Shown piece after piece: positions 16,725 through 25,984 of a DNA stretch of 64,000 nt (positions are counted from its first letter, which is position 1; the number at the start of each line of letters is the position of its first letter). The notes under the pieces are model-generated. The model did no database searches and was not told the DNA's origin. It saw only the letters and a list, made by a program, of their open reading frames with translations. The translations under genes were made by a program, and so were the position numbers. This DNA is from Gammaproteobacteria bacterium (GTDB taxonomy: Bacteria > Pseudomonadota > Gammaproteobacteria > Pseudomonadales > Azotimanducaceae): positions 1-64,000 of the forward strand of contig JAPPAV010000056.1 in NCBI GenBank assembly GCA_026705345.1. The letters are read 5' to 3'.

Positions 16725-19700
16725 ATGATCCGACCGAGTCGGCTGTTCCCGGATGTCAACGTGCCCATATCCCTCTCGCGAGCGGCCTTGCTCGCGGTTG
16801 CAGTACTTGCGACCGCGCCGGCTGGTGCCGACACATCGCCGGTCATGGAAGCGCTCAAGACCGAGCTGGCCCGGTCCATGGAGATGCTCGGCGAACAACC
16901 GGTTCCGCCGTATTTCCTAAGCTACGAGGTCACCGAGCGGGAAACGGCCTCCGCGAACGCCGCGTTCGGAGCGCTCACCAGCAGCAGCCGTGGTCGGAGC
17001 CGGTACCTCGACATCGACCTTCGCGTCGGCAACTACGAACTCGACAACACGCGACCGATCCAGGGCGCACGCAACCGGCGAACGACGGTGCGCATCCCCC
17101 TCGACGACGATGTGGATGCGATCCGCAGTGTCATCTGGAACGCCACCGACGCGCGCTACAAGCGGGCGCTCGAGGAACTGACGAAGGTCGAGACCGATGT
17201 CCAGGTCAAGGTCGAGGCGGAGGATACGTCGGCCGACTTCTCGCAACAGGGACCGATCAGGGGAGCCGTAGGCACCGCGAGGCTTGATGCCAACTTGGCA
17301 GATTGGGAACGGCAGGCGAGGCTCTACTCGGCGCCGTTCGCCGGCCATGATCGAATCCTCACGGCCAGCGCCTCGATCTCCGGCACCGCCGAGACGCGCT
17401 GGTTCGTCAACAGCGAGGGGAGCGAAGTCGAAACCGCCGATGTCCACTACCGGGTCTTCGTCTCGGCACTAACCAAGGCCGACGACGGCATGACGCTGCC
17501 CCGCTACGAGTCCTTCTTCTCGTTCACCCCCGACGGTTTGCCCGCCGATCGCACGGTCTTGTCCACGGTCGAGAGGATGATCGCCGACCTCGCCGCGCTC
17601 CGCGATGCCCCGCTGGTCGACCCGTACACGGGTCCCGCAATACTGTCCGGACGAGCGAGCGGGGTCTTCTTTCACGAGATCCTAGGTCACCGGGTGGAAG
17701 GTCACCGGCAGAAGCGCGTGGACGATGGCCAGACCTTCAAGAAGAAGATCAACGAACGCATCCTGCCGCCTGGATTCAGCGTGACCTTTGATCCGAACCG
17801 TCGACGCCTCGCTGGTCTGGACCTGGTCGGCTCGTACGCCTACGACAACCAGGGAGTCCGCGGTCGGCCGGTTGTGGTCGTCGACGACGGGGTTCTCGTC
17901 GACTTCCTCATGTCCCGCACACCCATCGAGGGGTTCCCGGACTCCAACGGCCATGGGCGCAAGCAGTACGGCTTCAGCCCCGTGTCCCGCCAATCCAACC
18001 TGATCGTCGAGGTTCGCGACGCGGTGAGCCGAGAGGCGTTGAAGGAGCAACTGCTCACCATGATCCGCGACAGCGGCAGGCCGTTCGGTCTCTTCATCGA
18101 CGACATCCAGGGCGGAGTGACCACCACGGGTCGGTTCATGCCCAACGCGTTCAACGTCGAGCCCAACGTCGTCTACCGGATCTATCCCGACGGTCGCGAA
18201 GAGCTCGTTCGGGGCGTCGATCTGATCGGGACGCCGCTGACGACGTTGAGTCGCGTCATCGCGGCAGACGACCAAGTTGCAGTGTTCAACGGCTTCTGCG
18301 GTGCGGAGTCCGGCAGCGTACCCGTCTCCGCCGCGGCTCCCGGCATTCTCGTTTCGCAGATCGAGGTGCAGAAGAAGGGCAAGTCCCAGGAACGGCTTCC
18401 CATTCTTCCACGGCCGACGCAGGACGCGGTAGATCCCCAACAGGCACCCGTGGACGACCATGCCGCTGTTGCGAAGGGCGACGGCGTGCTGCTACGGGCG
18501 ATGCAGGACGAACTCGACCGATCCACTGAAAAACTCTCCATGGTAGACATGGAGACGCCCTACTTCCTCGCCTACCGGGTCGACGAAGTGGAAGGCTTCC
18601 GGGTTTCTGCTCGTTTCGGCGCGCTGGACCGGAGTTCGCCATCCAAGCGGCGGTCGTTGTCCGTGGAACTGCGCGTCGGCAGTCCCGAGTTCGACAACAC
18701 GAACTTCCTCGGCAGCTACGGCACGGGAGGGTCCGCGACACTGCCGCTCGACGACGACTACGACGCTCTGCGCCGTCGCATCTGGCTAGCGACCGACTCG
18801 GCCTACAAGCGCGCGCAGCGGAAGCTCGCCGGCAAGCGTGCGGCACTCCAGAACCGCACACGCGAAGCGATTCCCGACTTCACCGGCGCTCAGGCCGGGC
18901 AGACCATCGACACGTCCGGCTCGGTGAACTGGACGGTCGAAGAGGCCGAGTCGCTGGCGCGAACTCTGTCGGCCCTCTTCAGGCAGACCCCGGGAATCCA
19001 CGAGTCGCGCGTCTACACCGATGTGGACACCCGCCGTAGCTACTACGTGAACAACGAGGGCACCTCCTACGTGAAGGTCGAGCCGTGGGTGCAGGTGCGA
19101 GCCTGGGCCAGCACCCAAGCGGCGGACGGCACGATCCTCGAGGACTCCGAAGTGCTCTACGCCCGGTCGGACGCCTTGCCCGAAAGGGAGATCCTGGTCC
19201 ATCGAGTGCTGGCAATGGCCGAGGCGCTGAGCGCCCGGCGCGTAGCTGAGACCCTGGACCGCTACAGCGGCCCCGTCCTGTTCGAGGGGCAAGCCGCCGC
19301 AGGAGTCCTGGCCGGATACTTCGCACCCCGCCTCGTCGCCGTTCGAGTGCCGGTCGCCGACGGCTACCGCTACGAGCGATCCGCGGCAGCCGCTCGCAAT
19401 CCGTTCGCGGACAAGATCGGTGCCCGCGTCCTGCCGCGGTTCCTCGATGTTCGGGACGACCCCACCCTCGACCGGTACGGCCAGCATCGATTGCTCGGTG
19501 GCTACCGCGTGGACGACGAAGGGGTGCCCGCCGCTCCGACGAGCCTCGTCGAACGCGGACGGCTCAAGACACTACTCGCGACCCGAAATCCGGTGGAGAG
19601 TATCCGCTCCAGCACCGGCAACCGGCGTGGCATCGCCCCGGTGCCGACCAACCTGATCGTGTCTACCGACGAGGGTCTTGCCGAAGACGAACTGCTCACC

Positions 19701-20093
19701 GAGTTCGCGGCACTCATCCAAGAGCGGGGCAACGAATTCGGCATCGTGGTTAGCCGTCTGAGCGGGTCATCGGTGGTTCGGGCCGCGAAGGTCTACCCCG
19801 ACGGTCGCACCGTGCCGATCCGCAAGGCCGAGCTATCCAGCTTCTCGGTGTCCTCGTTCAAGGACATCGTCGCCGCTTCCGCGACTTCAACTGTACATAC
19901 CCAGCGCTATTCCACCCCGTGGGCTTCCATCCTCCGCCAGACCTCCGCCGTGTACGGTTCGCCTCGTCACGATACGATCGGGACCATCGTCGTGCCCGAT
20001 CTATTGTTCGAGGAAGTGACCCTGCGCAAGCCCTTGAGCAACTCGCCACGGCCACCCGTGCTCGCCCATCCGTTCTTCGAGAAGGGAGGCTGA
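16725..20093 (+). CDS. secreted tandem TldD/PmbA-like (U62) metallopeptidase homolog
   Basis: A protein of 1122 residues with a signal peptide (SRAALLAVAVLATAPAGA), so exported, unlike cytosolic TldD/TldE. It is built of two homologous halves: about 39-575 and about 587-1122. The openings match (MEALKTELARSMEML with LLRAMQDELDRSTEKL; LRVGNYELDNT with LRVGSPEFDNT). The first half keeps the TldD zinc motif HEILGH at 317-322 with Glu325. At the same place the second half reads LFEGQAAAGVLAGYF (about 850) and has no HExxxH. This mirrors the active-TldD/inactive-TldE pair, here joined in one chain. The start at 16725 is the ATG in front of the signal peptide; GTG codons at 16755 and 16761 are alternatives. 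The substrate is unknown. Confidence 0.85.
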   Translation: MIRPSRLFPDVNVPISLSRAALLAVAVLATAPAGADTSPVMEALKTELARSMEMLGEQPVPPYFLSYEVTERETASANAAFGALTSSSRGRSRYLDIDLRVGNYELDNTRPIQGARNRRTTVRIPLDDDVDAIRSVIWNATDARYKRALEELTKVETDVQVKVEAEDTSADFSQQGPIRGAVGTARLDANLADWERQARLYSAPFAGHDRILTASASISGTAETRWFVNSEGSEVETADVHYRVFVSALTKADDGMTLPRYESFFSFTPDGLPADRTVLSTVERMIADLAALRDAPLVDPYTGPAILSGRASGVFFHEILGHRVEGHRQKRVDDGQTFKKKINERILPPGFSVTFDPNRRRLAGLDLVGSYAYDNQGVRGRPVVVVDDGVLVDFLMSRTPIEGFPDSNGHGRKQYGFSPVSRQSNLIVEVRDAVSREALKEQLLTMIRDSGRPFGLFIDDIQGGVTTTGRFMPNAFNVEPNVVYRIYPDGREELVRGVDLIGTPLTTLSRVIAADDQVAVFNGFCGAESGSVPVSAAAPGILVSQIEVQKKGKSQERLPILPRPTQDAVDPQQAPVDDHAAVAKGDGVLLRAMQDELDRSTEKLSMVDMETPYFLAYRVDEVEGFRVSARFGALDRSSPSKRRSLSVELRVGSPEFDNTNFLGSYGTGGSATLPLDDDYDALRRRIWLATDSAYKRAQRKLAGKRAALQNRTREAIPDFTGAQAGQTIDTSGSVNWTVEEAESLARTLSALFRQTPGIHESRVYTDVDTRRSYYVNNEGTSYVKVEPWVQVRAWASTQAADGTILEDSEVLYARSDALPEREILVHRVLAMAEALSARRVAETLDRYSGPVLFEGQAAAGVLAGYFAPRLVAVRVPVADGYRYERSAAAARNPFADKIGARVLPRFLDVRDDPTLDRYGQHRLLGGYRVDDEGVPAAPTSLVERGRLKTLLATRNPVESIRSSTGNRRGIAPVPTNLIVSTDEGLAEDELLTEFAALIQERGNEFGIVVSRLSGSSVVRAAKVYPDGRTVPIRKAELSSFSVSSFKDIVAASATSTVHTQRYSTPWASILRQTSAVYGSPRHDTIGTIVVPDLLFEEVTLRKPLSNSPRPPVLAHPFFEKGG

Positions 20094-20117
20094 CAGCCGG
20101 CGCCGCCTCCCCGCCGG

Positions 20118-20171
20118 GAGAATTCGCACGGCGAATTCTCGGGCGGACCGCGAAGCGGTCGCGTCCCCTAC
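20118..20171. repeat. two hairpins between convergent genes; second supplies bamC stop
   Basis: The first hairpin has perfect 10-bp arms (GAGAATTCGC, loop ACG, complement). The second is GACCGC-GAA-GCGGTC followed by GCGTCCCCTACG, a shortened copy of the element at 7147. The CTA at 20168-20170 is the TAG stop of bamC on the minus strand. Lying between two converging genes, the pair probably ends transcription from both sides. Confidence 0.75.
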
Positions 20172-21277
20172 GCGGCGTACTCCCGCAACGTCAGCAACAC
20201 CCGCTCGGCCAGCTCCCGGGCGACGGGCTGGCCCGCAACGTCACGGACCTCGACAACCACGCCGTCGTCACGCTCGTGGAGGCGTAGGCTCACTACGGTT
20301 CCCCCGCCGTCCGCGCGAGAGAAGAGCCGCGCGAAGAACCCCGGCTTGGCCTCGGCGCGAAGCACGGCACGAAAGGTGGCGTTGTCGCGATCCGACTCGG
20401 TGACCTCCATCTCGGCGCGCTCCAGGGCTCCGTCCACGGTGGCCCATGCCCGATCAAAGCCGATGTGGAGCAAGAGCGTCGGGGCTCCGGTTTCGTCTTC
20501 CACGATGCGGGCCTTGCGCTCGGATGCGATCTCGCGACCGACCATGGAAACCGACGACGAAGCCACGCCTTGCGCCAGGTAGTCAGCCATCTTGGTGATC
20601 AGTTCGCCTTCCACCTCGGGGACCGCCGAGGTGTCGATGGCCCCGTCGTTGGCCGACCTTGTCCGGTAGTGGACGACATGGACCTCCGAGGAGCCGACAC
20701 GGATTCCGCGTTCAATGCGCACCTGCACCCGGTCAAGCCAAGATCCTTGTGCCGATTGTTCCTGTTGGGAGAGACCGGTCCCGACAGCCGCGCGCAGAAG
20801 GTCGCTGGCGCTCGGGTCGACGCTGAACCAAGCGGTCTCGAGAATGCCCGCCGGCGGATCTTCGCGGGCCACGCCCACGCCGCTGTCCTCCATAAGCTGC
20901 TTGACCAACGGCCAGACCTGCGCCGGTGCGTCGGCAAGCACGATCCAGGATTTCGTCCCGAGTTTCTGGATCTTGATCTCGTCCGTGCTTGCACCCGCCA
21001 GAAGCCGCGGACGCGGCACTTCGTCCACGTAGGTCTTCGCCGTGGGTTGCTCGAGGATTTCGGGAATCGGCCAGGTGTCGCCGACACTGGCTTCCATCCC
21101 CACGGGAACCTTGAGCGGTTCGCCGACCTTCGCCTCCACGTAGTCGTCCCGGGGATCGACGAAGAAACCGGCATCGTCCCGGAATATCCGGCAACCCGTG
21201 GATGCCAGCATCCCGCCAATGAGAACCGCCGCGCAGGCCGCACGCCATCCACGTCTTAGCACAACTTCTCTCCCCAT
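20168..21277 (-). CDS. bamC: outer membrane protein assembly lipoprotein BamC
   Basis: A 369-residue lipoprotein: signal peptide with lipobox ASTGC, lipid-modified Cys29, then the extended N-terminal segment (FFVDPRDDYVEAK) and two helix-grip domains (about 95-215 and 230-369, e.g. KSWIVLADAPAQVWPLVKQ). BamC is an accessory subunit of the BAM complex that inserts beta-barrel proteins into the outer membrane. It follows dapA on the same strand after 33 bp, the classical gammaproteobacterial order. Confidence 0.93.
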   Translation of the reverse strand: MGREVVLRRGWRAACAAVLIGGMLASTGCRIFRDDAGFFVDPRDDYVEAKVGEPLKVPVGMEASVGDTWPIPEILEQPTAKTYVDEVPRPRLLAGASTDEIKIQKLGTKSWIVLADAPAQVWPLVKQLMEDSGVGVAREDPPAGILETAWFSVDPSASDLLRAAVGTGLSQQEQSAQGSWLDRVQVRIERGIRVGSSEVHVVHYRTRSANDGAIDTSAVPEVEGELITKMADYLAQGVASSSVSMVGREIASERKARIVEDETGAPTLLLHIGFDRAWATVDGALERAEMEVTESDRDNATFRAVLRAEAKPGFFARLFSRADGGGTVVSLRLHERDDGVVVEVRDVAGQPVARELAERVLLTLREYAA

Positions 21278-21310
21278 CGGACGCCTCGCCTTTTCTGTCG
21301 ACGAGGTCGC

Positions 21311-22207
21311 TTAGAGCGCCGACCCCGTCAATTCCTCGAGTCGTTTCCGCACTTCGACCTGCGCCGGCGCCGTCAGTTCCACCAACGGGAGACGAATGCC
21401 GTCGTCGATCCGGCCCATCGCGCTAAGCGCCCACTTCGACGGTATGGGACTCGTTTCGACGAACAGGATCTCGTGGATGGGCTGCAGTTTGGCGTCAATC
21501 TCGGCGGCCTTGGCATCGTCGCCGGCGAGGAACGCCTCGCAGAACGCCGACATCATCGCCGGCAGCACGTTGGCGGTGACGGAAATCGCGCCCGCCGCGC
21601 CGTGGCCCACCATGGTCAGCGTCTGGGCGTCTTCGCCGGAAAGCAGGATGAAGTCGTCGGGCACGAGAGCCTTGATTTCCGCGACCCGGTCGGCGTCGCC
21701 ACAGGCTTCCTTGATGCCCACGATGCCGTCGACCTGGGCAAGCCGCGCCACGGTTTCCGCCTTCATGTCGCAAGCCGTGCGCGGCGGCACGTTGTAGAGC
21801 ACCATCGGCAGGTCGACTGCCTCCGCGATTGCGCAGTAGTGGCGATAGAGCCCTTCCTGGGTCGGCTTGTTGTAGTACGGGGTCACCGAGAGACAGTAGT
21901 CGGCCCCATCGCCTTTCGCCGACTCGGTAAGTTCGATGGCCTCCGCCGTGGCGTTGGCGCCCGCGCCCGCAACCACCGGCACACGGCCGTCGACGCGGCG
22001 GATCACGGCCTTGATGACCTGCTTGTGTTCCTCGTGGTCAAGCGTCGCGGACTCTCCGGTTGTCCCCACCGGCACGATGCCGTGGGTTCCGGACTCCAGG
22101 TGCCAGTCGACAAGGCCGTCGAGCGCCGCCCAGTCCACGGCGCCGCTGCTCTTCATCGGCGTCACCAGGGCGACCAGGCTGCCCTGCAGGCTCTTGTTGC
22201 CGGTCAT
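21311..22207 (-). CDS. dapA: 4-hydroxy-tetrahydrodipicolinate synthase
   Basis: A 298-residue class I aldolase that condenses pyruvate and aspartate semialdehyde, the first committed step to diaminopimelate and lysine. The pyruvate-binding loop GTTGES (Thr49-Thr50), Tyr138 (YNVPPRT) and Schiff-base Lys166 (GIKEACGD) are present, and the length is normal. It forms an operon with bamC. The ATG at 22207 is the natural start. Confidence 0.97.
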   Translation of the reverse strand: MTGNKSLQGSLVALVTPMKSSGAVDWAALDGLVDWHLESGTHGIVPVGTTGESATLDHEEHKQVIKAVIRRVDGRVPVVAGAGANATAEAIELTESAKGDGADYCLSVTPYYNKPTQEGLYRHYCAIAEAVDLPMVLYNVPPRTACDMKAETVARLAQVDGIVGIKEACGDADRVAEIKALVPDDFILLSGEDAQTLTMVGHGAAGAISVTANVLPAMMSAFCEAFLAGDDAKAAEIDAKLQPIHEILFVETSPIPSKWALSAMGRIDDGIRLPLVELTAPAQVEVRKRLEELTGSAL

Positions 22208-22304
22208 CGAGGCCTCGCGGGCAAGCAGAATTCAGGAAACGAATCGTACTGAACGGCGACGTCCCACCACAAGCAAAGTCGAGTGGAAACCGGCGTCGCC
22301 GAGC

Positions 22305-22529
22305 CTAACGCGGTTCCCACGACCCTCGCCTCGCCGCCCTCGTCGGATCGGCATCGTGTCGTGCCCGCCGAGCCTCGTGAACGGCGAACCGAGCCACGAC
22401 GACACCGACCAGGACGCCGAGTACGAGCCCGACCTCCCACATCTCGAAGACCGCGCCGGAGATGCCGACAACGATCAGGCCGGCGATAGCGCCAAAGCCG
22501 AGTGCGAGCCAGCGAGTCACGAATCCCAC
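22305..22529 (-). CDS. small two-helix membrane protein, unknown function
   Basis: A 74-residue protein starting at GTG 22529, with a clear AGGAG ribosome-binding site 8 nt upstream. It has two hydrophobic segments (WLALGFGAIAGLIVVGISG and a VGLVLGVLVGVVVARF segment) and a charged tail rich in Arg. No family recognised. It lies between dapA and the amidohydrolase gene, on the same strand as both. Confidence 0.6.
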   Translation of the reverse strand: MGFVTRWLALGFGAIAGLIVVGISGAVFEMWEVGLVLGVLVGVVVARFAVHEARRARHDADPTRAARRGSWEPR

Positions 22530-22621
22530 CGGCTTACTCCTCGCCACGTTACAACTCCACGCGCAAGACGGGGCGGCGGGACGACTGGGCGAACCGCCGT
22601 CCGTCCCATCGTCGGAATGAG

Positions 22622-24262
22622 CTACCCGGCGTGGCGCAGCACCTTGCCGGCACGCGCACCGGTGTGCTCGCCATCGACCAGCGTCACCTCGCCGTTGACC
22701 AGCGTCGTCTTGTAGCCCATCGACTTCTGGATATAGCGCGGCGCGCCTCCGGGGAAGTCGTGGACTAGCACGGGCTGGCGCTCGGCGACCTTCTCCGGGT
22801 CGAAGACGTTGATGTCCGCGCGCAGGCCCGGCTTGAGTGCGCCCCGGTCCTTGAGGCCGAGGACGCGTGCAGGACCCGAGGTCATGCGACGGATGCCCTC
22901 GCCCAGGTTGTAAATCCCGGCTTCGCGTATCCAGTAGGAGAGGATGAAGGTCGACCAGCCGGCATCCATGATCTGCGAGACATGCGCGCCCGCATCGCCC
23001 AGGCTCGGGAAGATGTGCTCGCTCTTGAAGAGGTCGCCCAACTCCTTGAGGCTCTGGTTGAACATCCGCAGGTTGAAGAGCGCCCGACCGTCGGTCTCGT
23101 CCGACAGGCGCAGGAAGGTCTCCACCCAGTGCTCGTTGTTGGCTTTGGCCACGGCCTCGAGGTTCTGATCCGGCGGGGTGGTGTAGTCCGGGGATTCGCC
23201 GTCGCCCAGGTAGAAGACGTTGGTCATCGGAAAGCGGCGCTTCATGGCGAGCCCTTCGTCGACGAGCCTTTCGCACGTCTCGGGATCGCGGATTGCGGCA
23301 AGGCGTTGCTCGAGATTCTGCTTGCGCAGCTTGTCCCAGGTCTCGCCCTGCACCGGCAGGTTGGACTGCAGGCCGAACATGAACCCGGAACCCCGAACCT
23401 GGGTGATGGCCGTCAGGTCGCCGTACTTCGACAGCTGCTCCAAGCCCGCCGCGCTCTTGGCGCCCATGCCTTCCTGGGGCCCGGTGCCGTAGCTGAACAG
23501 GATGCGGCCCTTGGTGGTCTCCGCCATGGCCCGCAAGACTTCGAAGTTGGCACCGACGGCCTGCATCAAGGCGTTGCGGGGTCCGATCGCCTTGGCGATC
23601 TCGACCAGTTCGCCCACCTCCGCGAACGTACCGGGAATCGATCGTCCGTCCGGCAGCTTGTGGGGCGGGTAGCGGTTGGTAGAGAACCCGACTGCTCCGC
23701 GATCGATGGAGTGCGCGACGACCTCCGCCATGCGCTTGCGCTCCTCGTCGGAAGCCTGTTCTTCCACGGCGCGTTCACCCATGACGTAGAAGCGCACCGC
23801 GCAGTGGCCGACCATGCCCGCGACGTTGATGGCGGGCTCGAGCCGCTCGATGGCATCGAGATAGCCGCCGTAGTCCTCCCAGTCCCACGGCAGCCCCGTG
23901 AGAATGGCGTTCTTGGGGATGTCCTCCACGGTCTCCATCATTCCCGCGAGAAGCTCGACATCGTCGGGTTTGCAGGGTGCGAAGGTGACGCCGCAGTTGC
24001 CGAGCAGCGCCGTGGTGACGCCGTGCCAGCTAACCGGGGTCAGCGACGGATCCCAGCCGATCTGGGCATCCAGGTGGGTGTGCAAATCCACGAAACCCGG
24101 GGTCACCGCAAGACCCTTGGCGTCGATCTCCTGCTTCCCCTTGCCGTCGACGTTGCCGACGGCGGTGATCACTCCGTCGTCGACCGCGAGGTCGCCGGAC
24201 ACCGGACCTGCGCCGGTTCCGTCGACGAGTTCGCCACCACGAATCACGATGTCATGTGCCAT
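22622..24262 (-). CDS. N-acyl-D-amino-acid deacylase-like amidohydrolase
   Basis: A 546-residue member of amidohydrolase family 3. The metal-binding HxH is at 61-63 (DLHTHLD) after the typical TPGFVD. GHCAVR, GALKPGLRADINVFDP and a closing DGEHTGARAGKVLR follow the family pattern. Such enzymes hydrolyse N-acyl-D-amino acids, or sometimes dihydropyrimidines or other cyclic amides, in the cytosol; the exact substrate cannot be told. The length is normal and there is no signal peptide. Confidence 0.88.
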   Translation of the reverse strand: MAHDIVIRGGELVDGTGAGPVSGDLAVDDGVITAVGNVDGKGKQEIDAKGLAVTPGFVDLHTHLDAQIGWDPSLTPVSWHGVTTALLGNCGVTFAPCKPDDVELLAGMMETVEDIPKNAILTGLPWDWEDYGGYLDAIERLEPAINVAGMVGHCAVRFYVMGERAVEEQASDEERKRMAEVVAHSIDRGAVGFSTNRYPPHKLPDGRSIPGTFAEVGELVEIAKAIGPRNALMQAVGANFEVLRAMAETTKGRILFSYGTGPQEGMGAKSAAGLEQLSKYGDLTAITQVRGSGFMFGLQSNLPVQGETWDKLRKQNLEQRLAAIRDPETCERLVDEGLAMKRRFPMTNVFYLGDGESPDYTTPPDQNLEAVAKANNEHWVETFLRLSDETDGRALFNLRMFNQSLKELGDLFKSEHIFPSLGDAGAHVSQIMDAGWSTFILSYWIREAGIYNLGEGIRRMTSGPARVLGLKDRGALKPGLRADINVFDPEKVAERQPVLVHDFPGGAPRYIQKSMGYKTTLVNGEVTLVDGEHTGARAGKVLRHAG

Positions 24263-24285
24263 TGGGTTTCTCCGGATGCCCCTCT

Positions 24286-24310
24286 AAAGCCGCCCCCTCG
24301 ACGGCTTTTT
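24286..24310 (+). terminator. hairpin with T-run (possible terminator)
   Basis: AAAGCCG, a 9-nt loop, CGGCTTT, with five T at the end of the right arm on the plus strand. No plus-strand gene ends just before it, and on the minus strand (the direction of the flanking genes) there is no T-run. The functional call is therefore weak. Confidence 0.3.
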
Positions 24311-24386
24311 CCAAGGACGTTCGACGCGTCCTTGACCCTCCCTTTTAGTCGATACGGAGGGCTTCAGTCAAATCGGGCTCCGAGGG

Positions 24387-25346
24387 TCAGGTTCCGGAGC
24401 GCGCTTGCCGCAGCAGCTCGTCCAACTCCGCGATGCGATGGAGCGCTTGCTCGCGTTCGCGCTTCGATGCCTCAAGCTCGCGGTCGGCTTCGGCAAGTCG
24501 GCGGTCGGCTTCGGCAAGTCGGCGGTCGGCTTCGGCAAGTCGGCGGTCGGATTGCGATAGCTTCCGCTCAGCGTCGTCGAGCATCCTGACCGTGTCCACG
24601 TGGTCGGGGATGACCATCGCATCGCGAGGATCCCGGCACCGCAACTCGCCGTCCAAAACGAGCAAGTCCAATTCCAAGACACGGCTCCTCAAACCACCCT
24701 CGGGCAGCTCTGCAATCTCACGGTAGCTCGCGCCGACCAACTCGAACCCGGCCAAGCGGGGATGCAGCGGATCGAACAGCCAGAACTCCGCAATACCCAA
24801 CGCCTCGTACAACGGCGGCTTGACGTGCACGTCCTTGCGCCAGGTGCTCCGGGAGACGACTTCGATGACGAGGTCCGGCACCTTGCCCTCTTTCCAGGTC
24901 TTGTAGGAATCCCTCGGCTCGTTCCCGACGCCCAGCACGACCATCAGATCGGGTGCCAGGGTGGCCTTCCGGTTGCCTTCCTCGAAGAGCAGCATCAGGT
25001 CGTGCGCAATCAAGTCGTCCTCCCGGTCGCGGAACACGGCGCGCAACGAGTTGAAGGTGTACGCCGACGTGTGCGCGTGCTTGGTGCTCTCGGGCACGTT
25101 GCTGTCCGGACCGGGATAGCCTTCGTCGTCATACTCGACCGGCGGCACCGGTCGGTAGAGCGCTTCGGCATGAATGACGGACAGCGGCAGTTCGGTCGCC
25201 GTTCGCAGGGGCTCGACCCCTGCCACGACGACCGTTTCGCCGGTTCTTGATCTCGGCTTCATCATCGGAAAGTACCACGATTCATCTCTCGGACGTGTCG
25301 AATGCCGAGATTCTCCATTGGGCGGCGTCGGGACCGTTACGGACAT
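24387..25346 (-). CDS. Uma2 family protein with C-terminal coiled coil
   Basis: A 319-residue protein. The middle (LAPDLMVVLG, PDLVIEVVSRST, VKPPLYEALGIAEFWLFDP) is the PD-(D/E)xK nuclease-like core of the Uma2 (DUF820) family, most abundant in cyanobacteria. From about residue 250 it changes into a coiled coil with ADRRLAE repeated three times. The start is uncertain: ATG at 25346 or the internal MMKPRS near 25262. No biological role is established; nuclease activity is inferred from the fold only. Confidence 0.78.
   Translation of the reverse strand: MSVTVPTPPNGESRHSTRPRDESWYFPMMKPRSRTGETVVVAGVEPLRTATELPLSVIHAEALYRPVPPVEYDDEGYPGPDSNVPESTKHAHTSAYTFNSLRAVFRDREDDLIAHDLMLLFEEGNRKATLAPDLMVVLGVGNEPRDSYKTWKEGKVPDLVIEVVSRSTWRKDVHVKPPLYEALGIAEFWLFDPLHPRLAGFELVGASYREIAELPEGGLRSRVLELDLLVLDGELRCRDPRDAMVIPDHVDTVRMLDDAERKLSQSDRRLAEADRRLAEADRRLAEADRELEASKREREQALHRIAELDELLRQARSGT
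24480..24551. repeat. 21-bp tandem repeat in coiled-coil region
   Basis: The unit GGCTTCGGCAAGTCGGCGGTC occurs three times in immediate succession, encoding the heptad ADRRLAE of the Uma2 protein on the minus strand. Units are virtually identical, so the coil length is likely to vary between strains. Confidence 0.85.
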
Positions 25347-25525
25347 TGGCCCGGTTCGTTGTGCGATTTACGCCATGCGTCGTCGCCCCACGCATCGTCG
25401 GCCTCGGGCACGTTGAACACGTTCGACGAGCTCGTTCTCTATGGTCTTTCTTGTGACCTTCATTCCTATGGCTAGCCGTATTCTGTTCACCATATTCCAC
25501 CTCGGATTCCTAGTTCCCCAACCCG

Positions 25526-25568
25526 TTGACGCCCCACTGTATTAGGTGTATTAATTCGACTAGTACAC
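25526..25568 (+). promoter_or_regulatory. promoter and GntR operator of the ABC operon
   Basis: TTGACG (25526-25531), 17-bp spacer, TATTAA (25549-25554): a near-consensus sigma70 promoter. An imperfect palindrome GTGTATTA-N7-TAGTACAC (25546-25568) covers the -10 box and likely transcription start. This resembles operators of YtrA-type GntR repressors, and the first gene of the operon, at 25592, encodes one. Repression by its own product, relieved by an unknown ligand, is the simplest reading. Confidence 0.65.
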
Positions 25569-25591
25569 TTGCGCTGGGCTGAACGCCACGG

Positions 25592-25984
25592 ATGTTCTCG
25601 CTCAACCCCTCGTCGGGCATACCGATCTACCGCCAGATCGTCCAGCAAGCCCGGTTTGCCATCGCCAGCGGGCGCGTCAAACCCGGTGACCGGTTGCCGT
25701 CGGTGCGCGCCATCGCGACGCAACTCGGCGTGAATCCGATGACCGTCTCGAAGGCCTATTCGACATTGCAGCAGGCGGGCGTCGTGGTGCGGCATCCCGG
25801 CATCGGCATGGTGGTTTCCGAGGCCGGCGCGGACCCGGCGAGCGCGATCGACGCGGACGCGCAAGCACTCGTGCAGGTCGCGAAGCAACTGGGCCTGTCA
25901 AGAAAGGAACTGGTCGAACGAATCAACAAGCAATGGGAGGAAGAATGGACCGACCAAACGATCCCCCTGCGCCGCTCGCGCTGA
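25592..25984 (+). CDS. YtrA-type GntR family transcriptional regulator
   Basis: A 130-residue regulator. Winged helix at about 10-72 (RLPSVRAIATQLGVNPMTVS), followed only by a short helical tail for dimerisation, the mark of the YtrA subfamily, which typically represses ABC transporter operons next to it. It is the first gene of a seven-gene operon and overlaps the ATPase gene by 40 bp. A palindrome over its promoter is the likely binding site. Confidence 0.92.
   Translation: MFSLNPSSGIPIYRQIVQQARFAIASGRVKPGDRLPSVRAIATQLGVNPMTVSKAYSTLQQAGVVVRHPGIGMVVSEAGADPASAIDADAQALVQVAKQLGLSRKELVERINKQWEEEWTDQTIPLRRSR

Noticed and set aside
24480-24551. Closely spaced direct repeats that could suggest a CRISPR
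   Set aside because: Units are contiguous with no spacers and encode heptads in frame within a gene.
22982-24589. A 535-codon plus-strand frame antisense to the amidohydrolase
   Set aside because: No recognisable features, complete overlap with a well-supported enzyme on the other strand.
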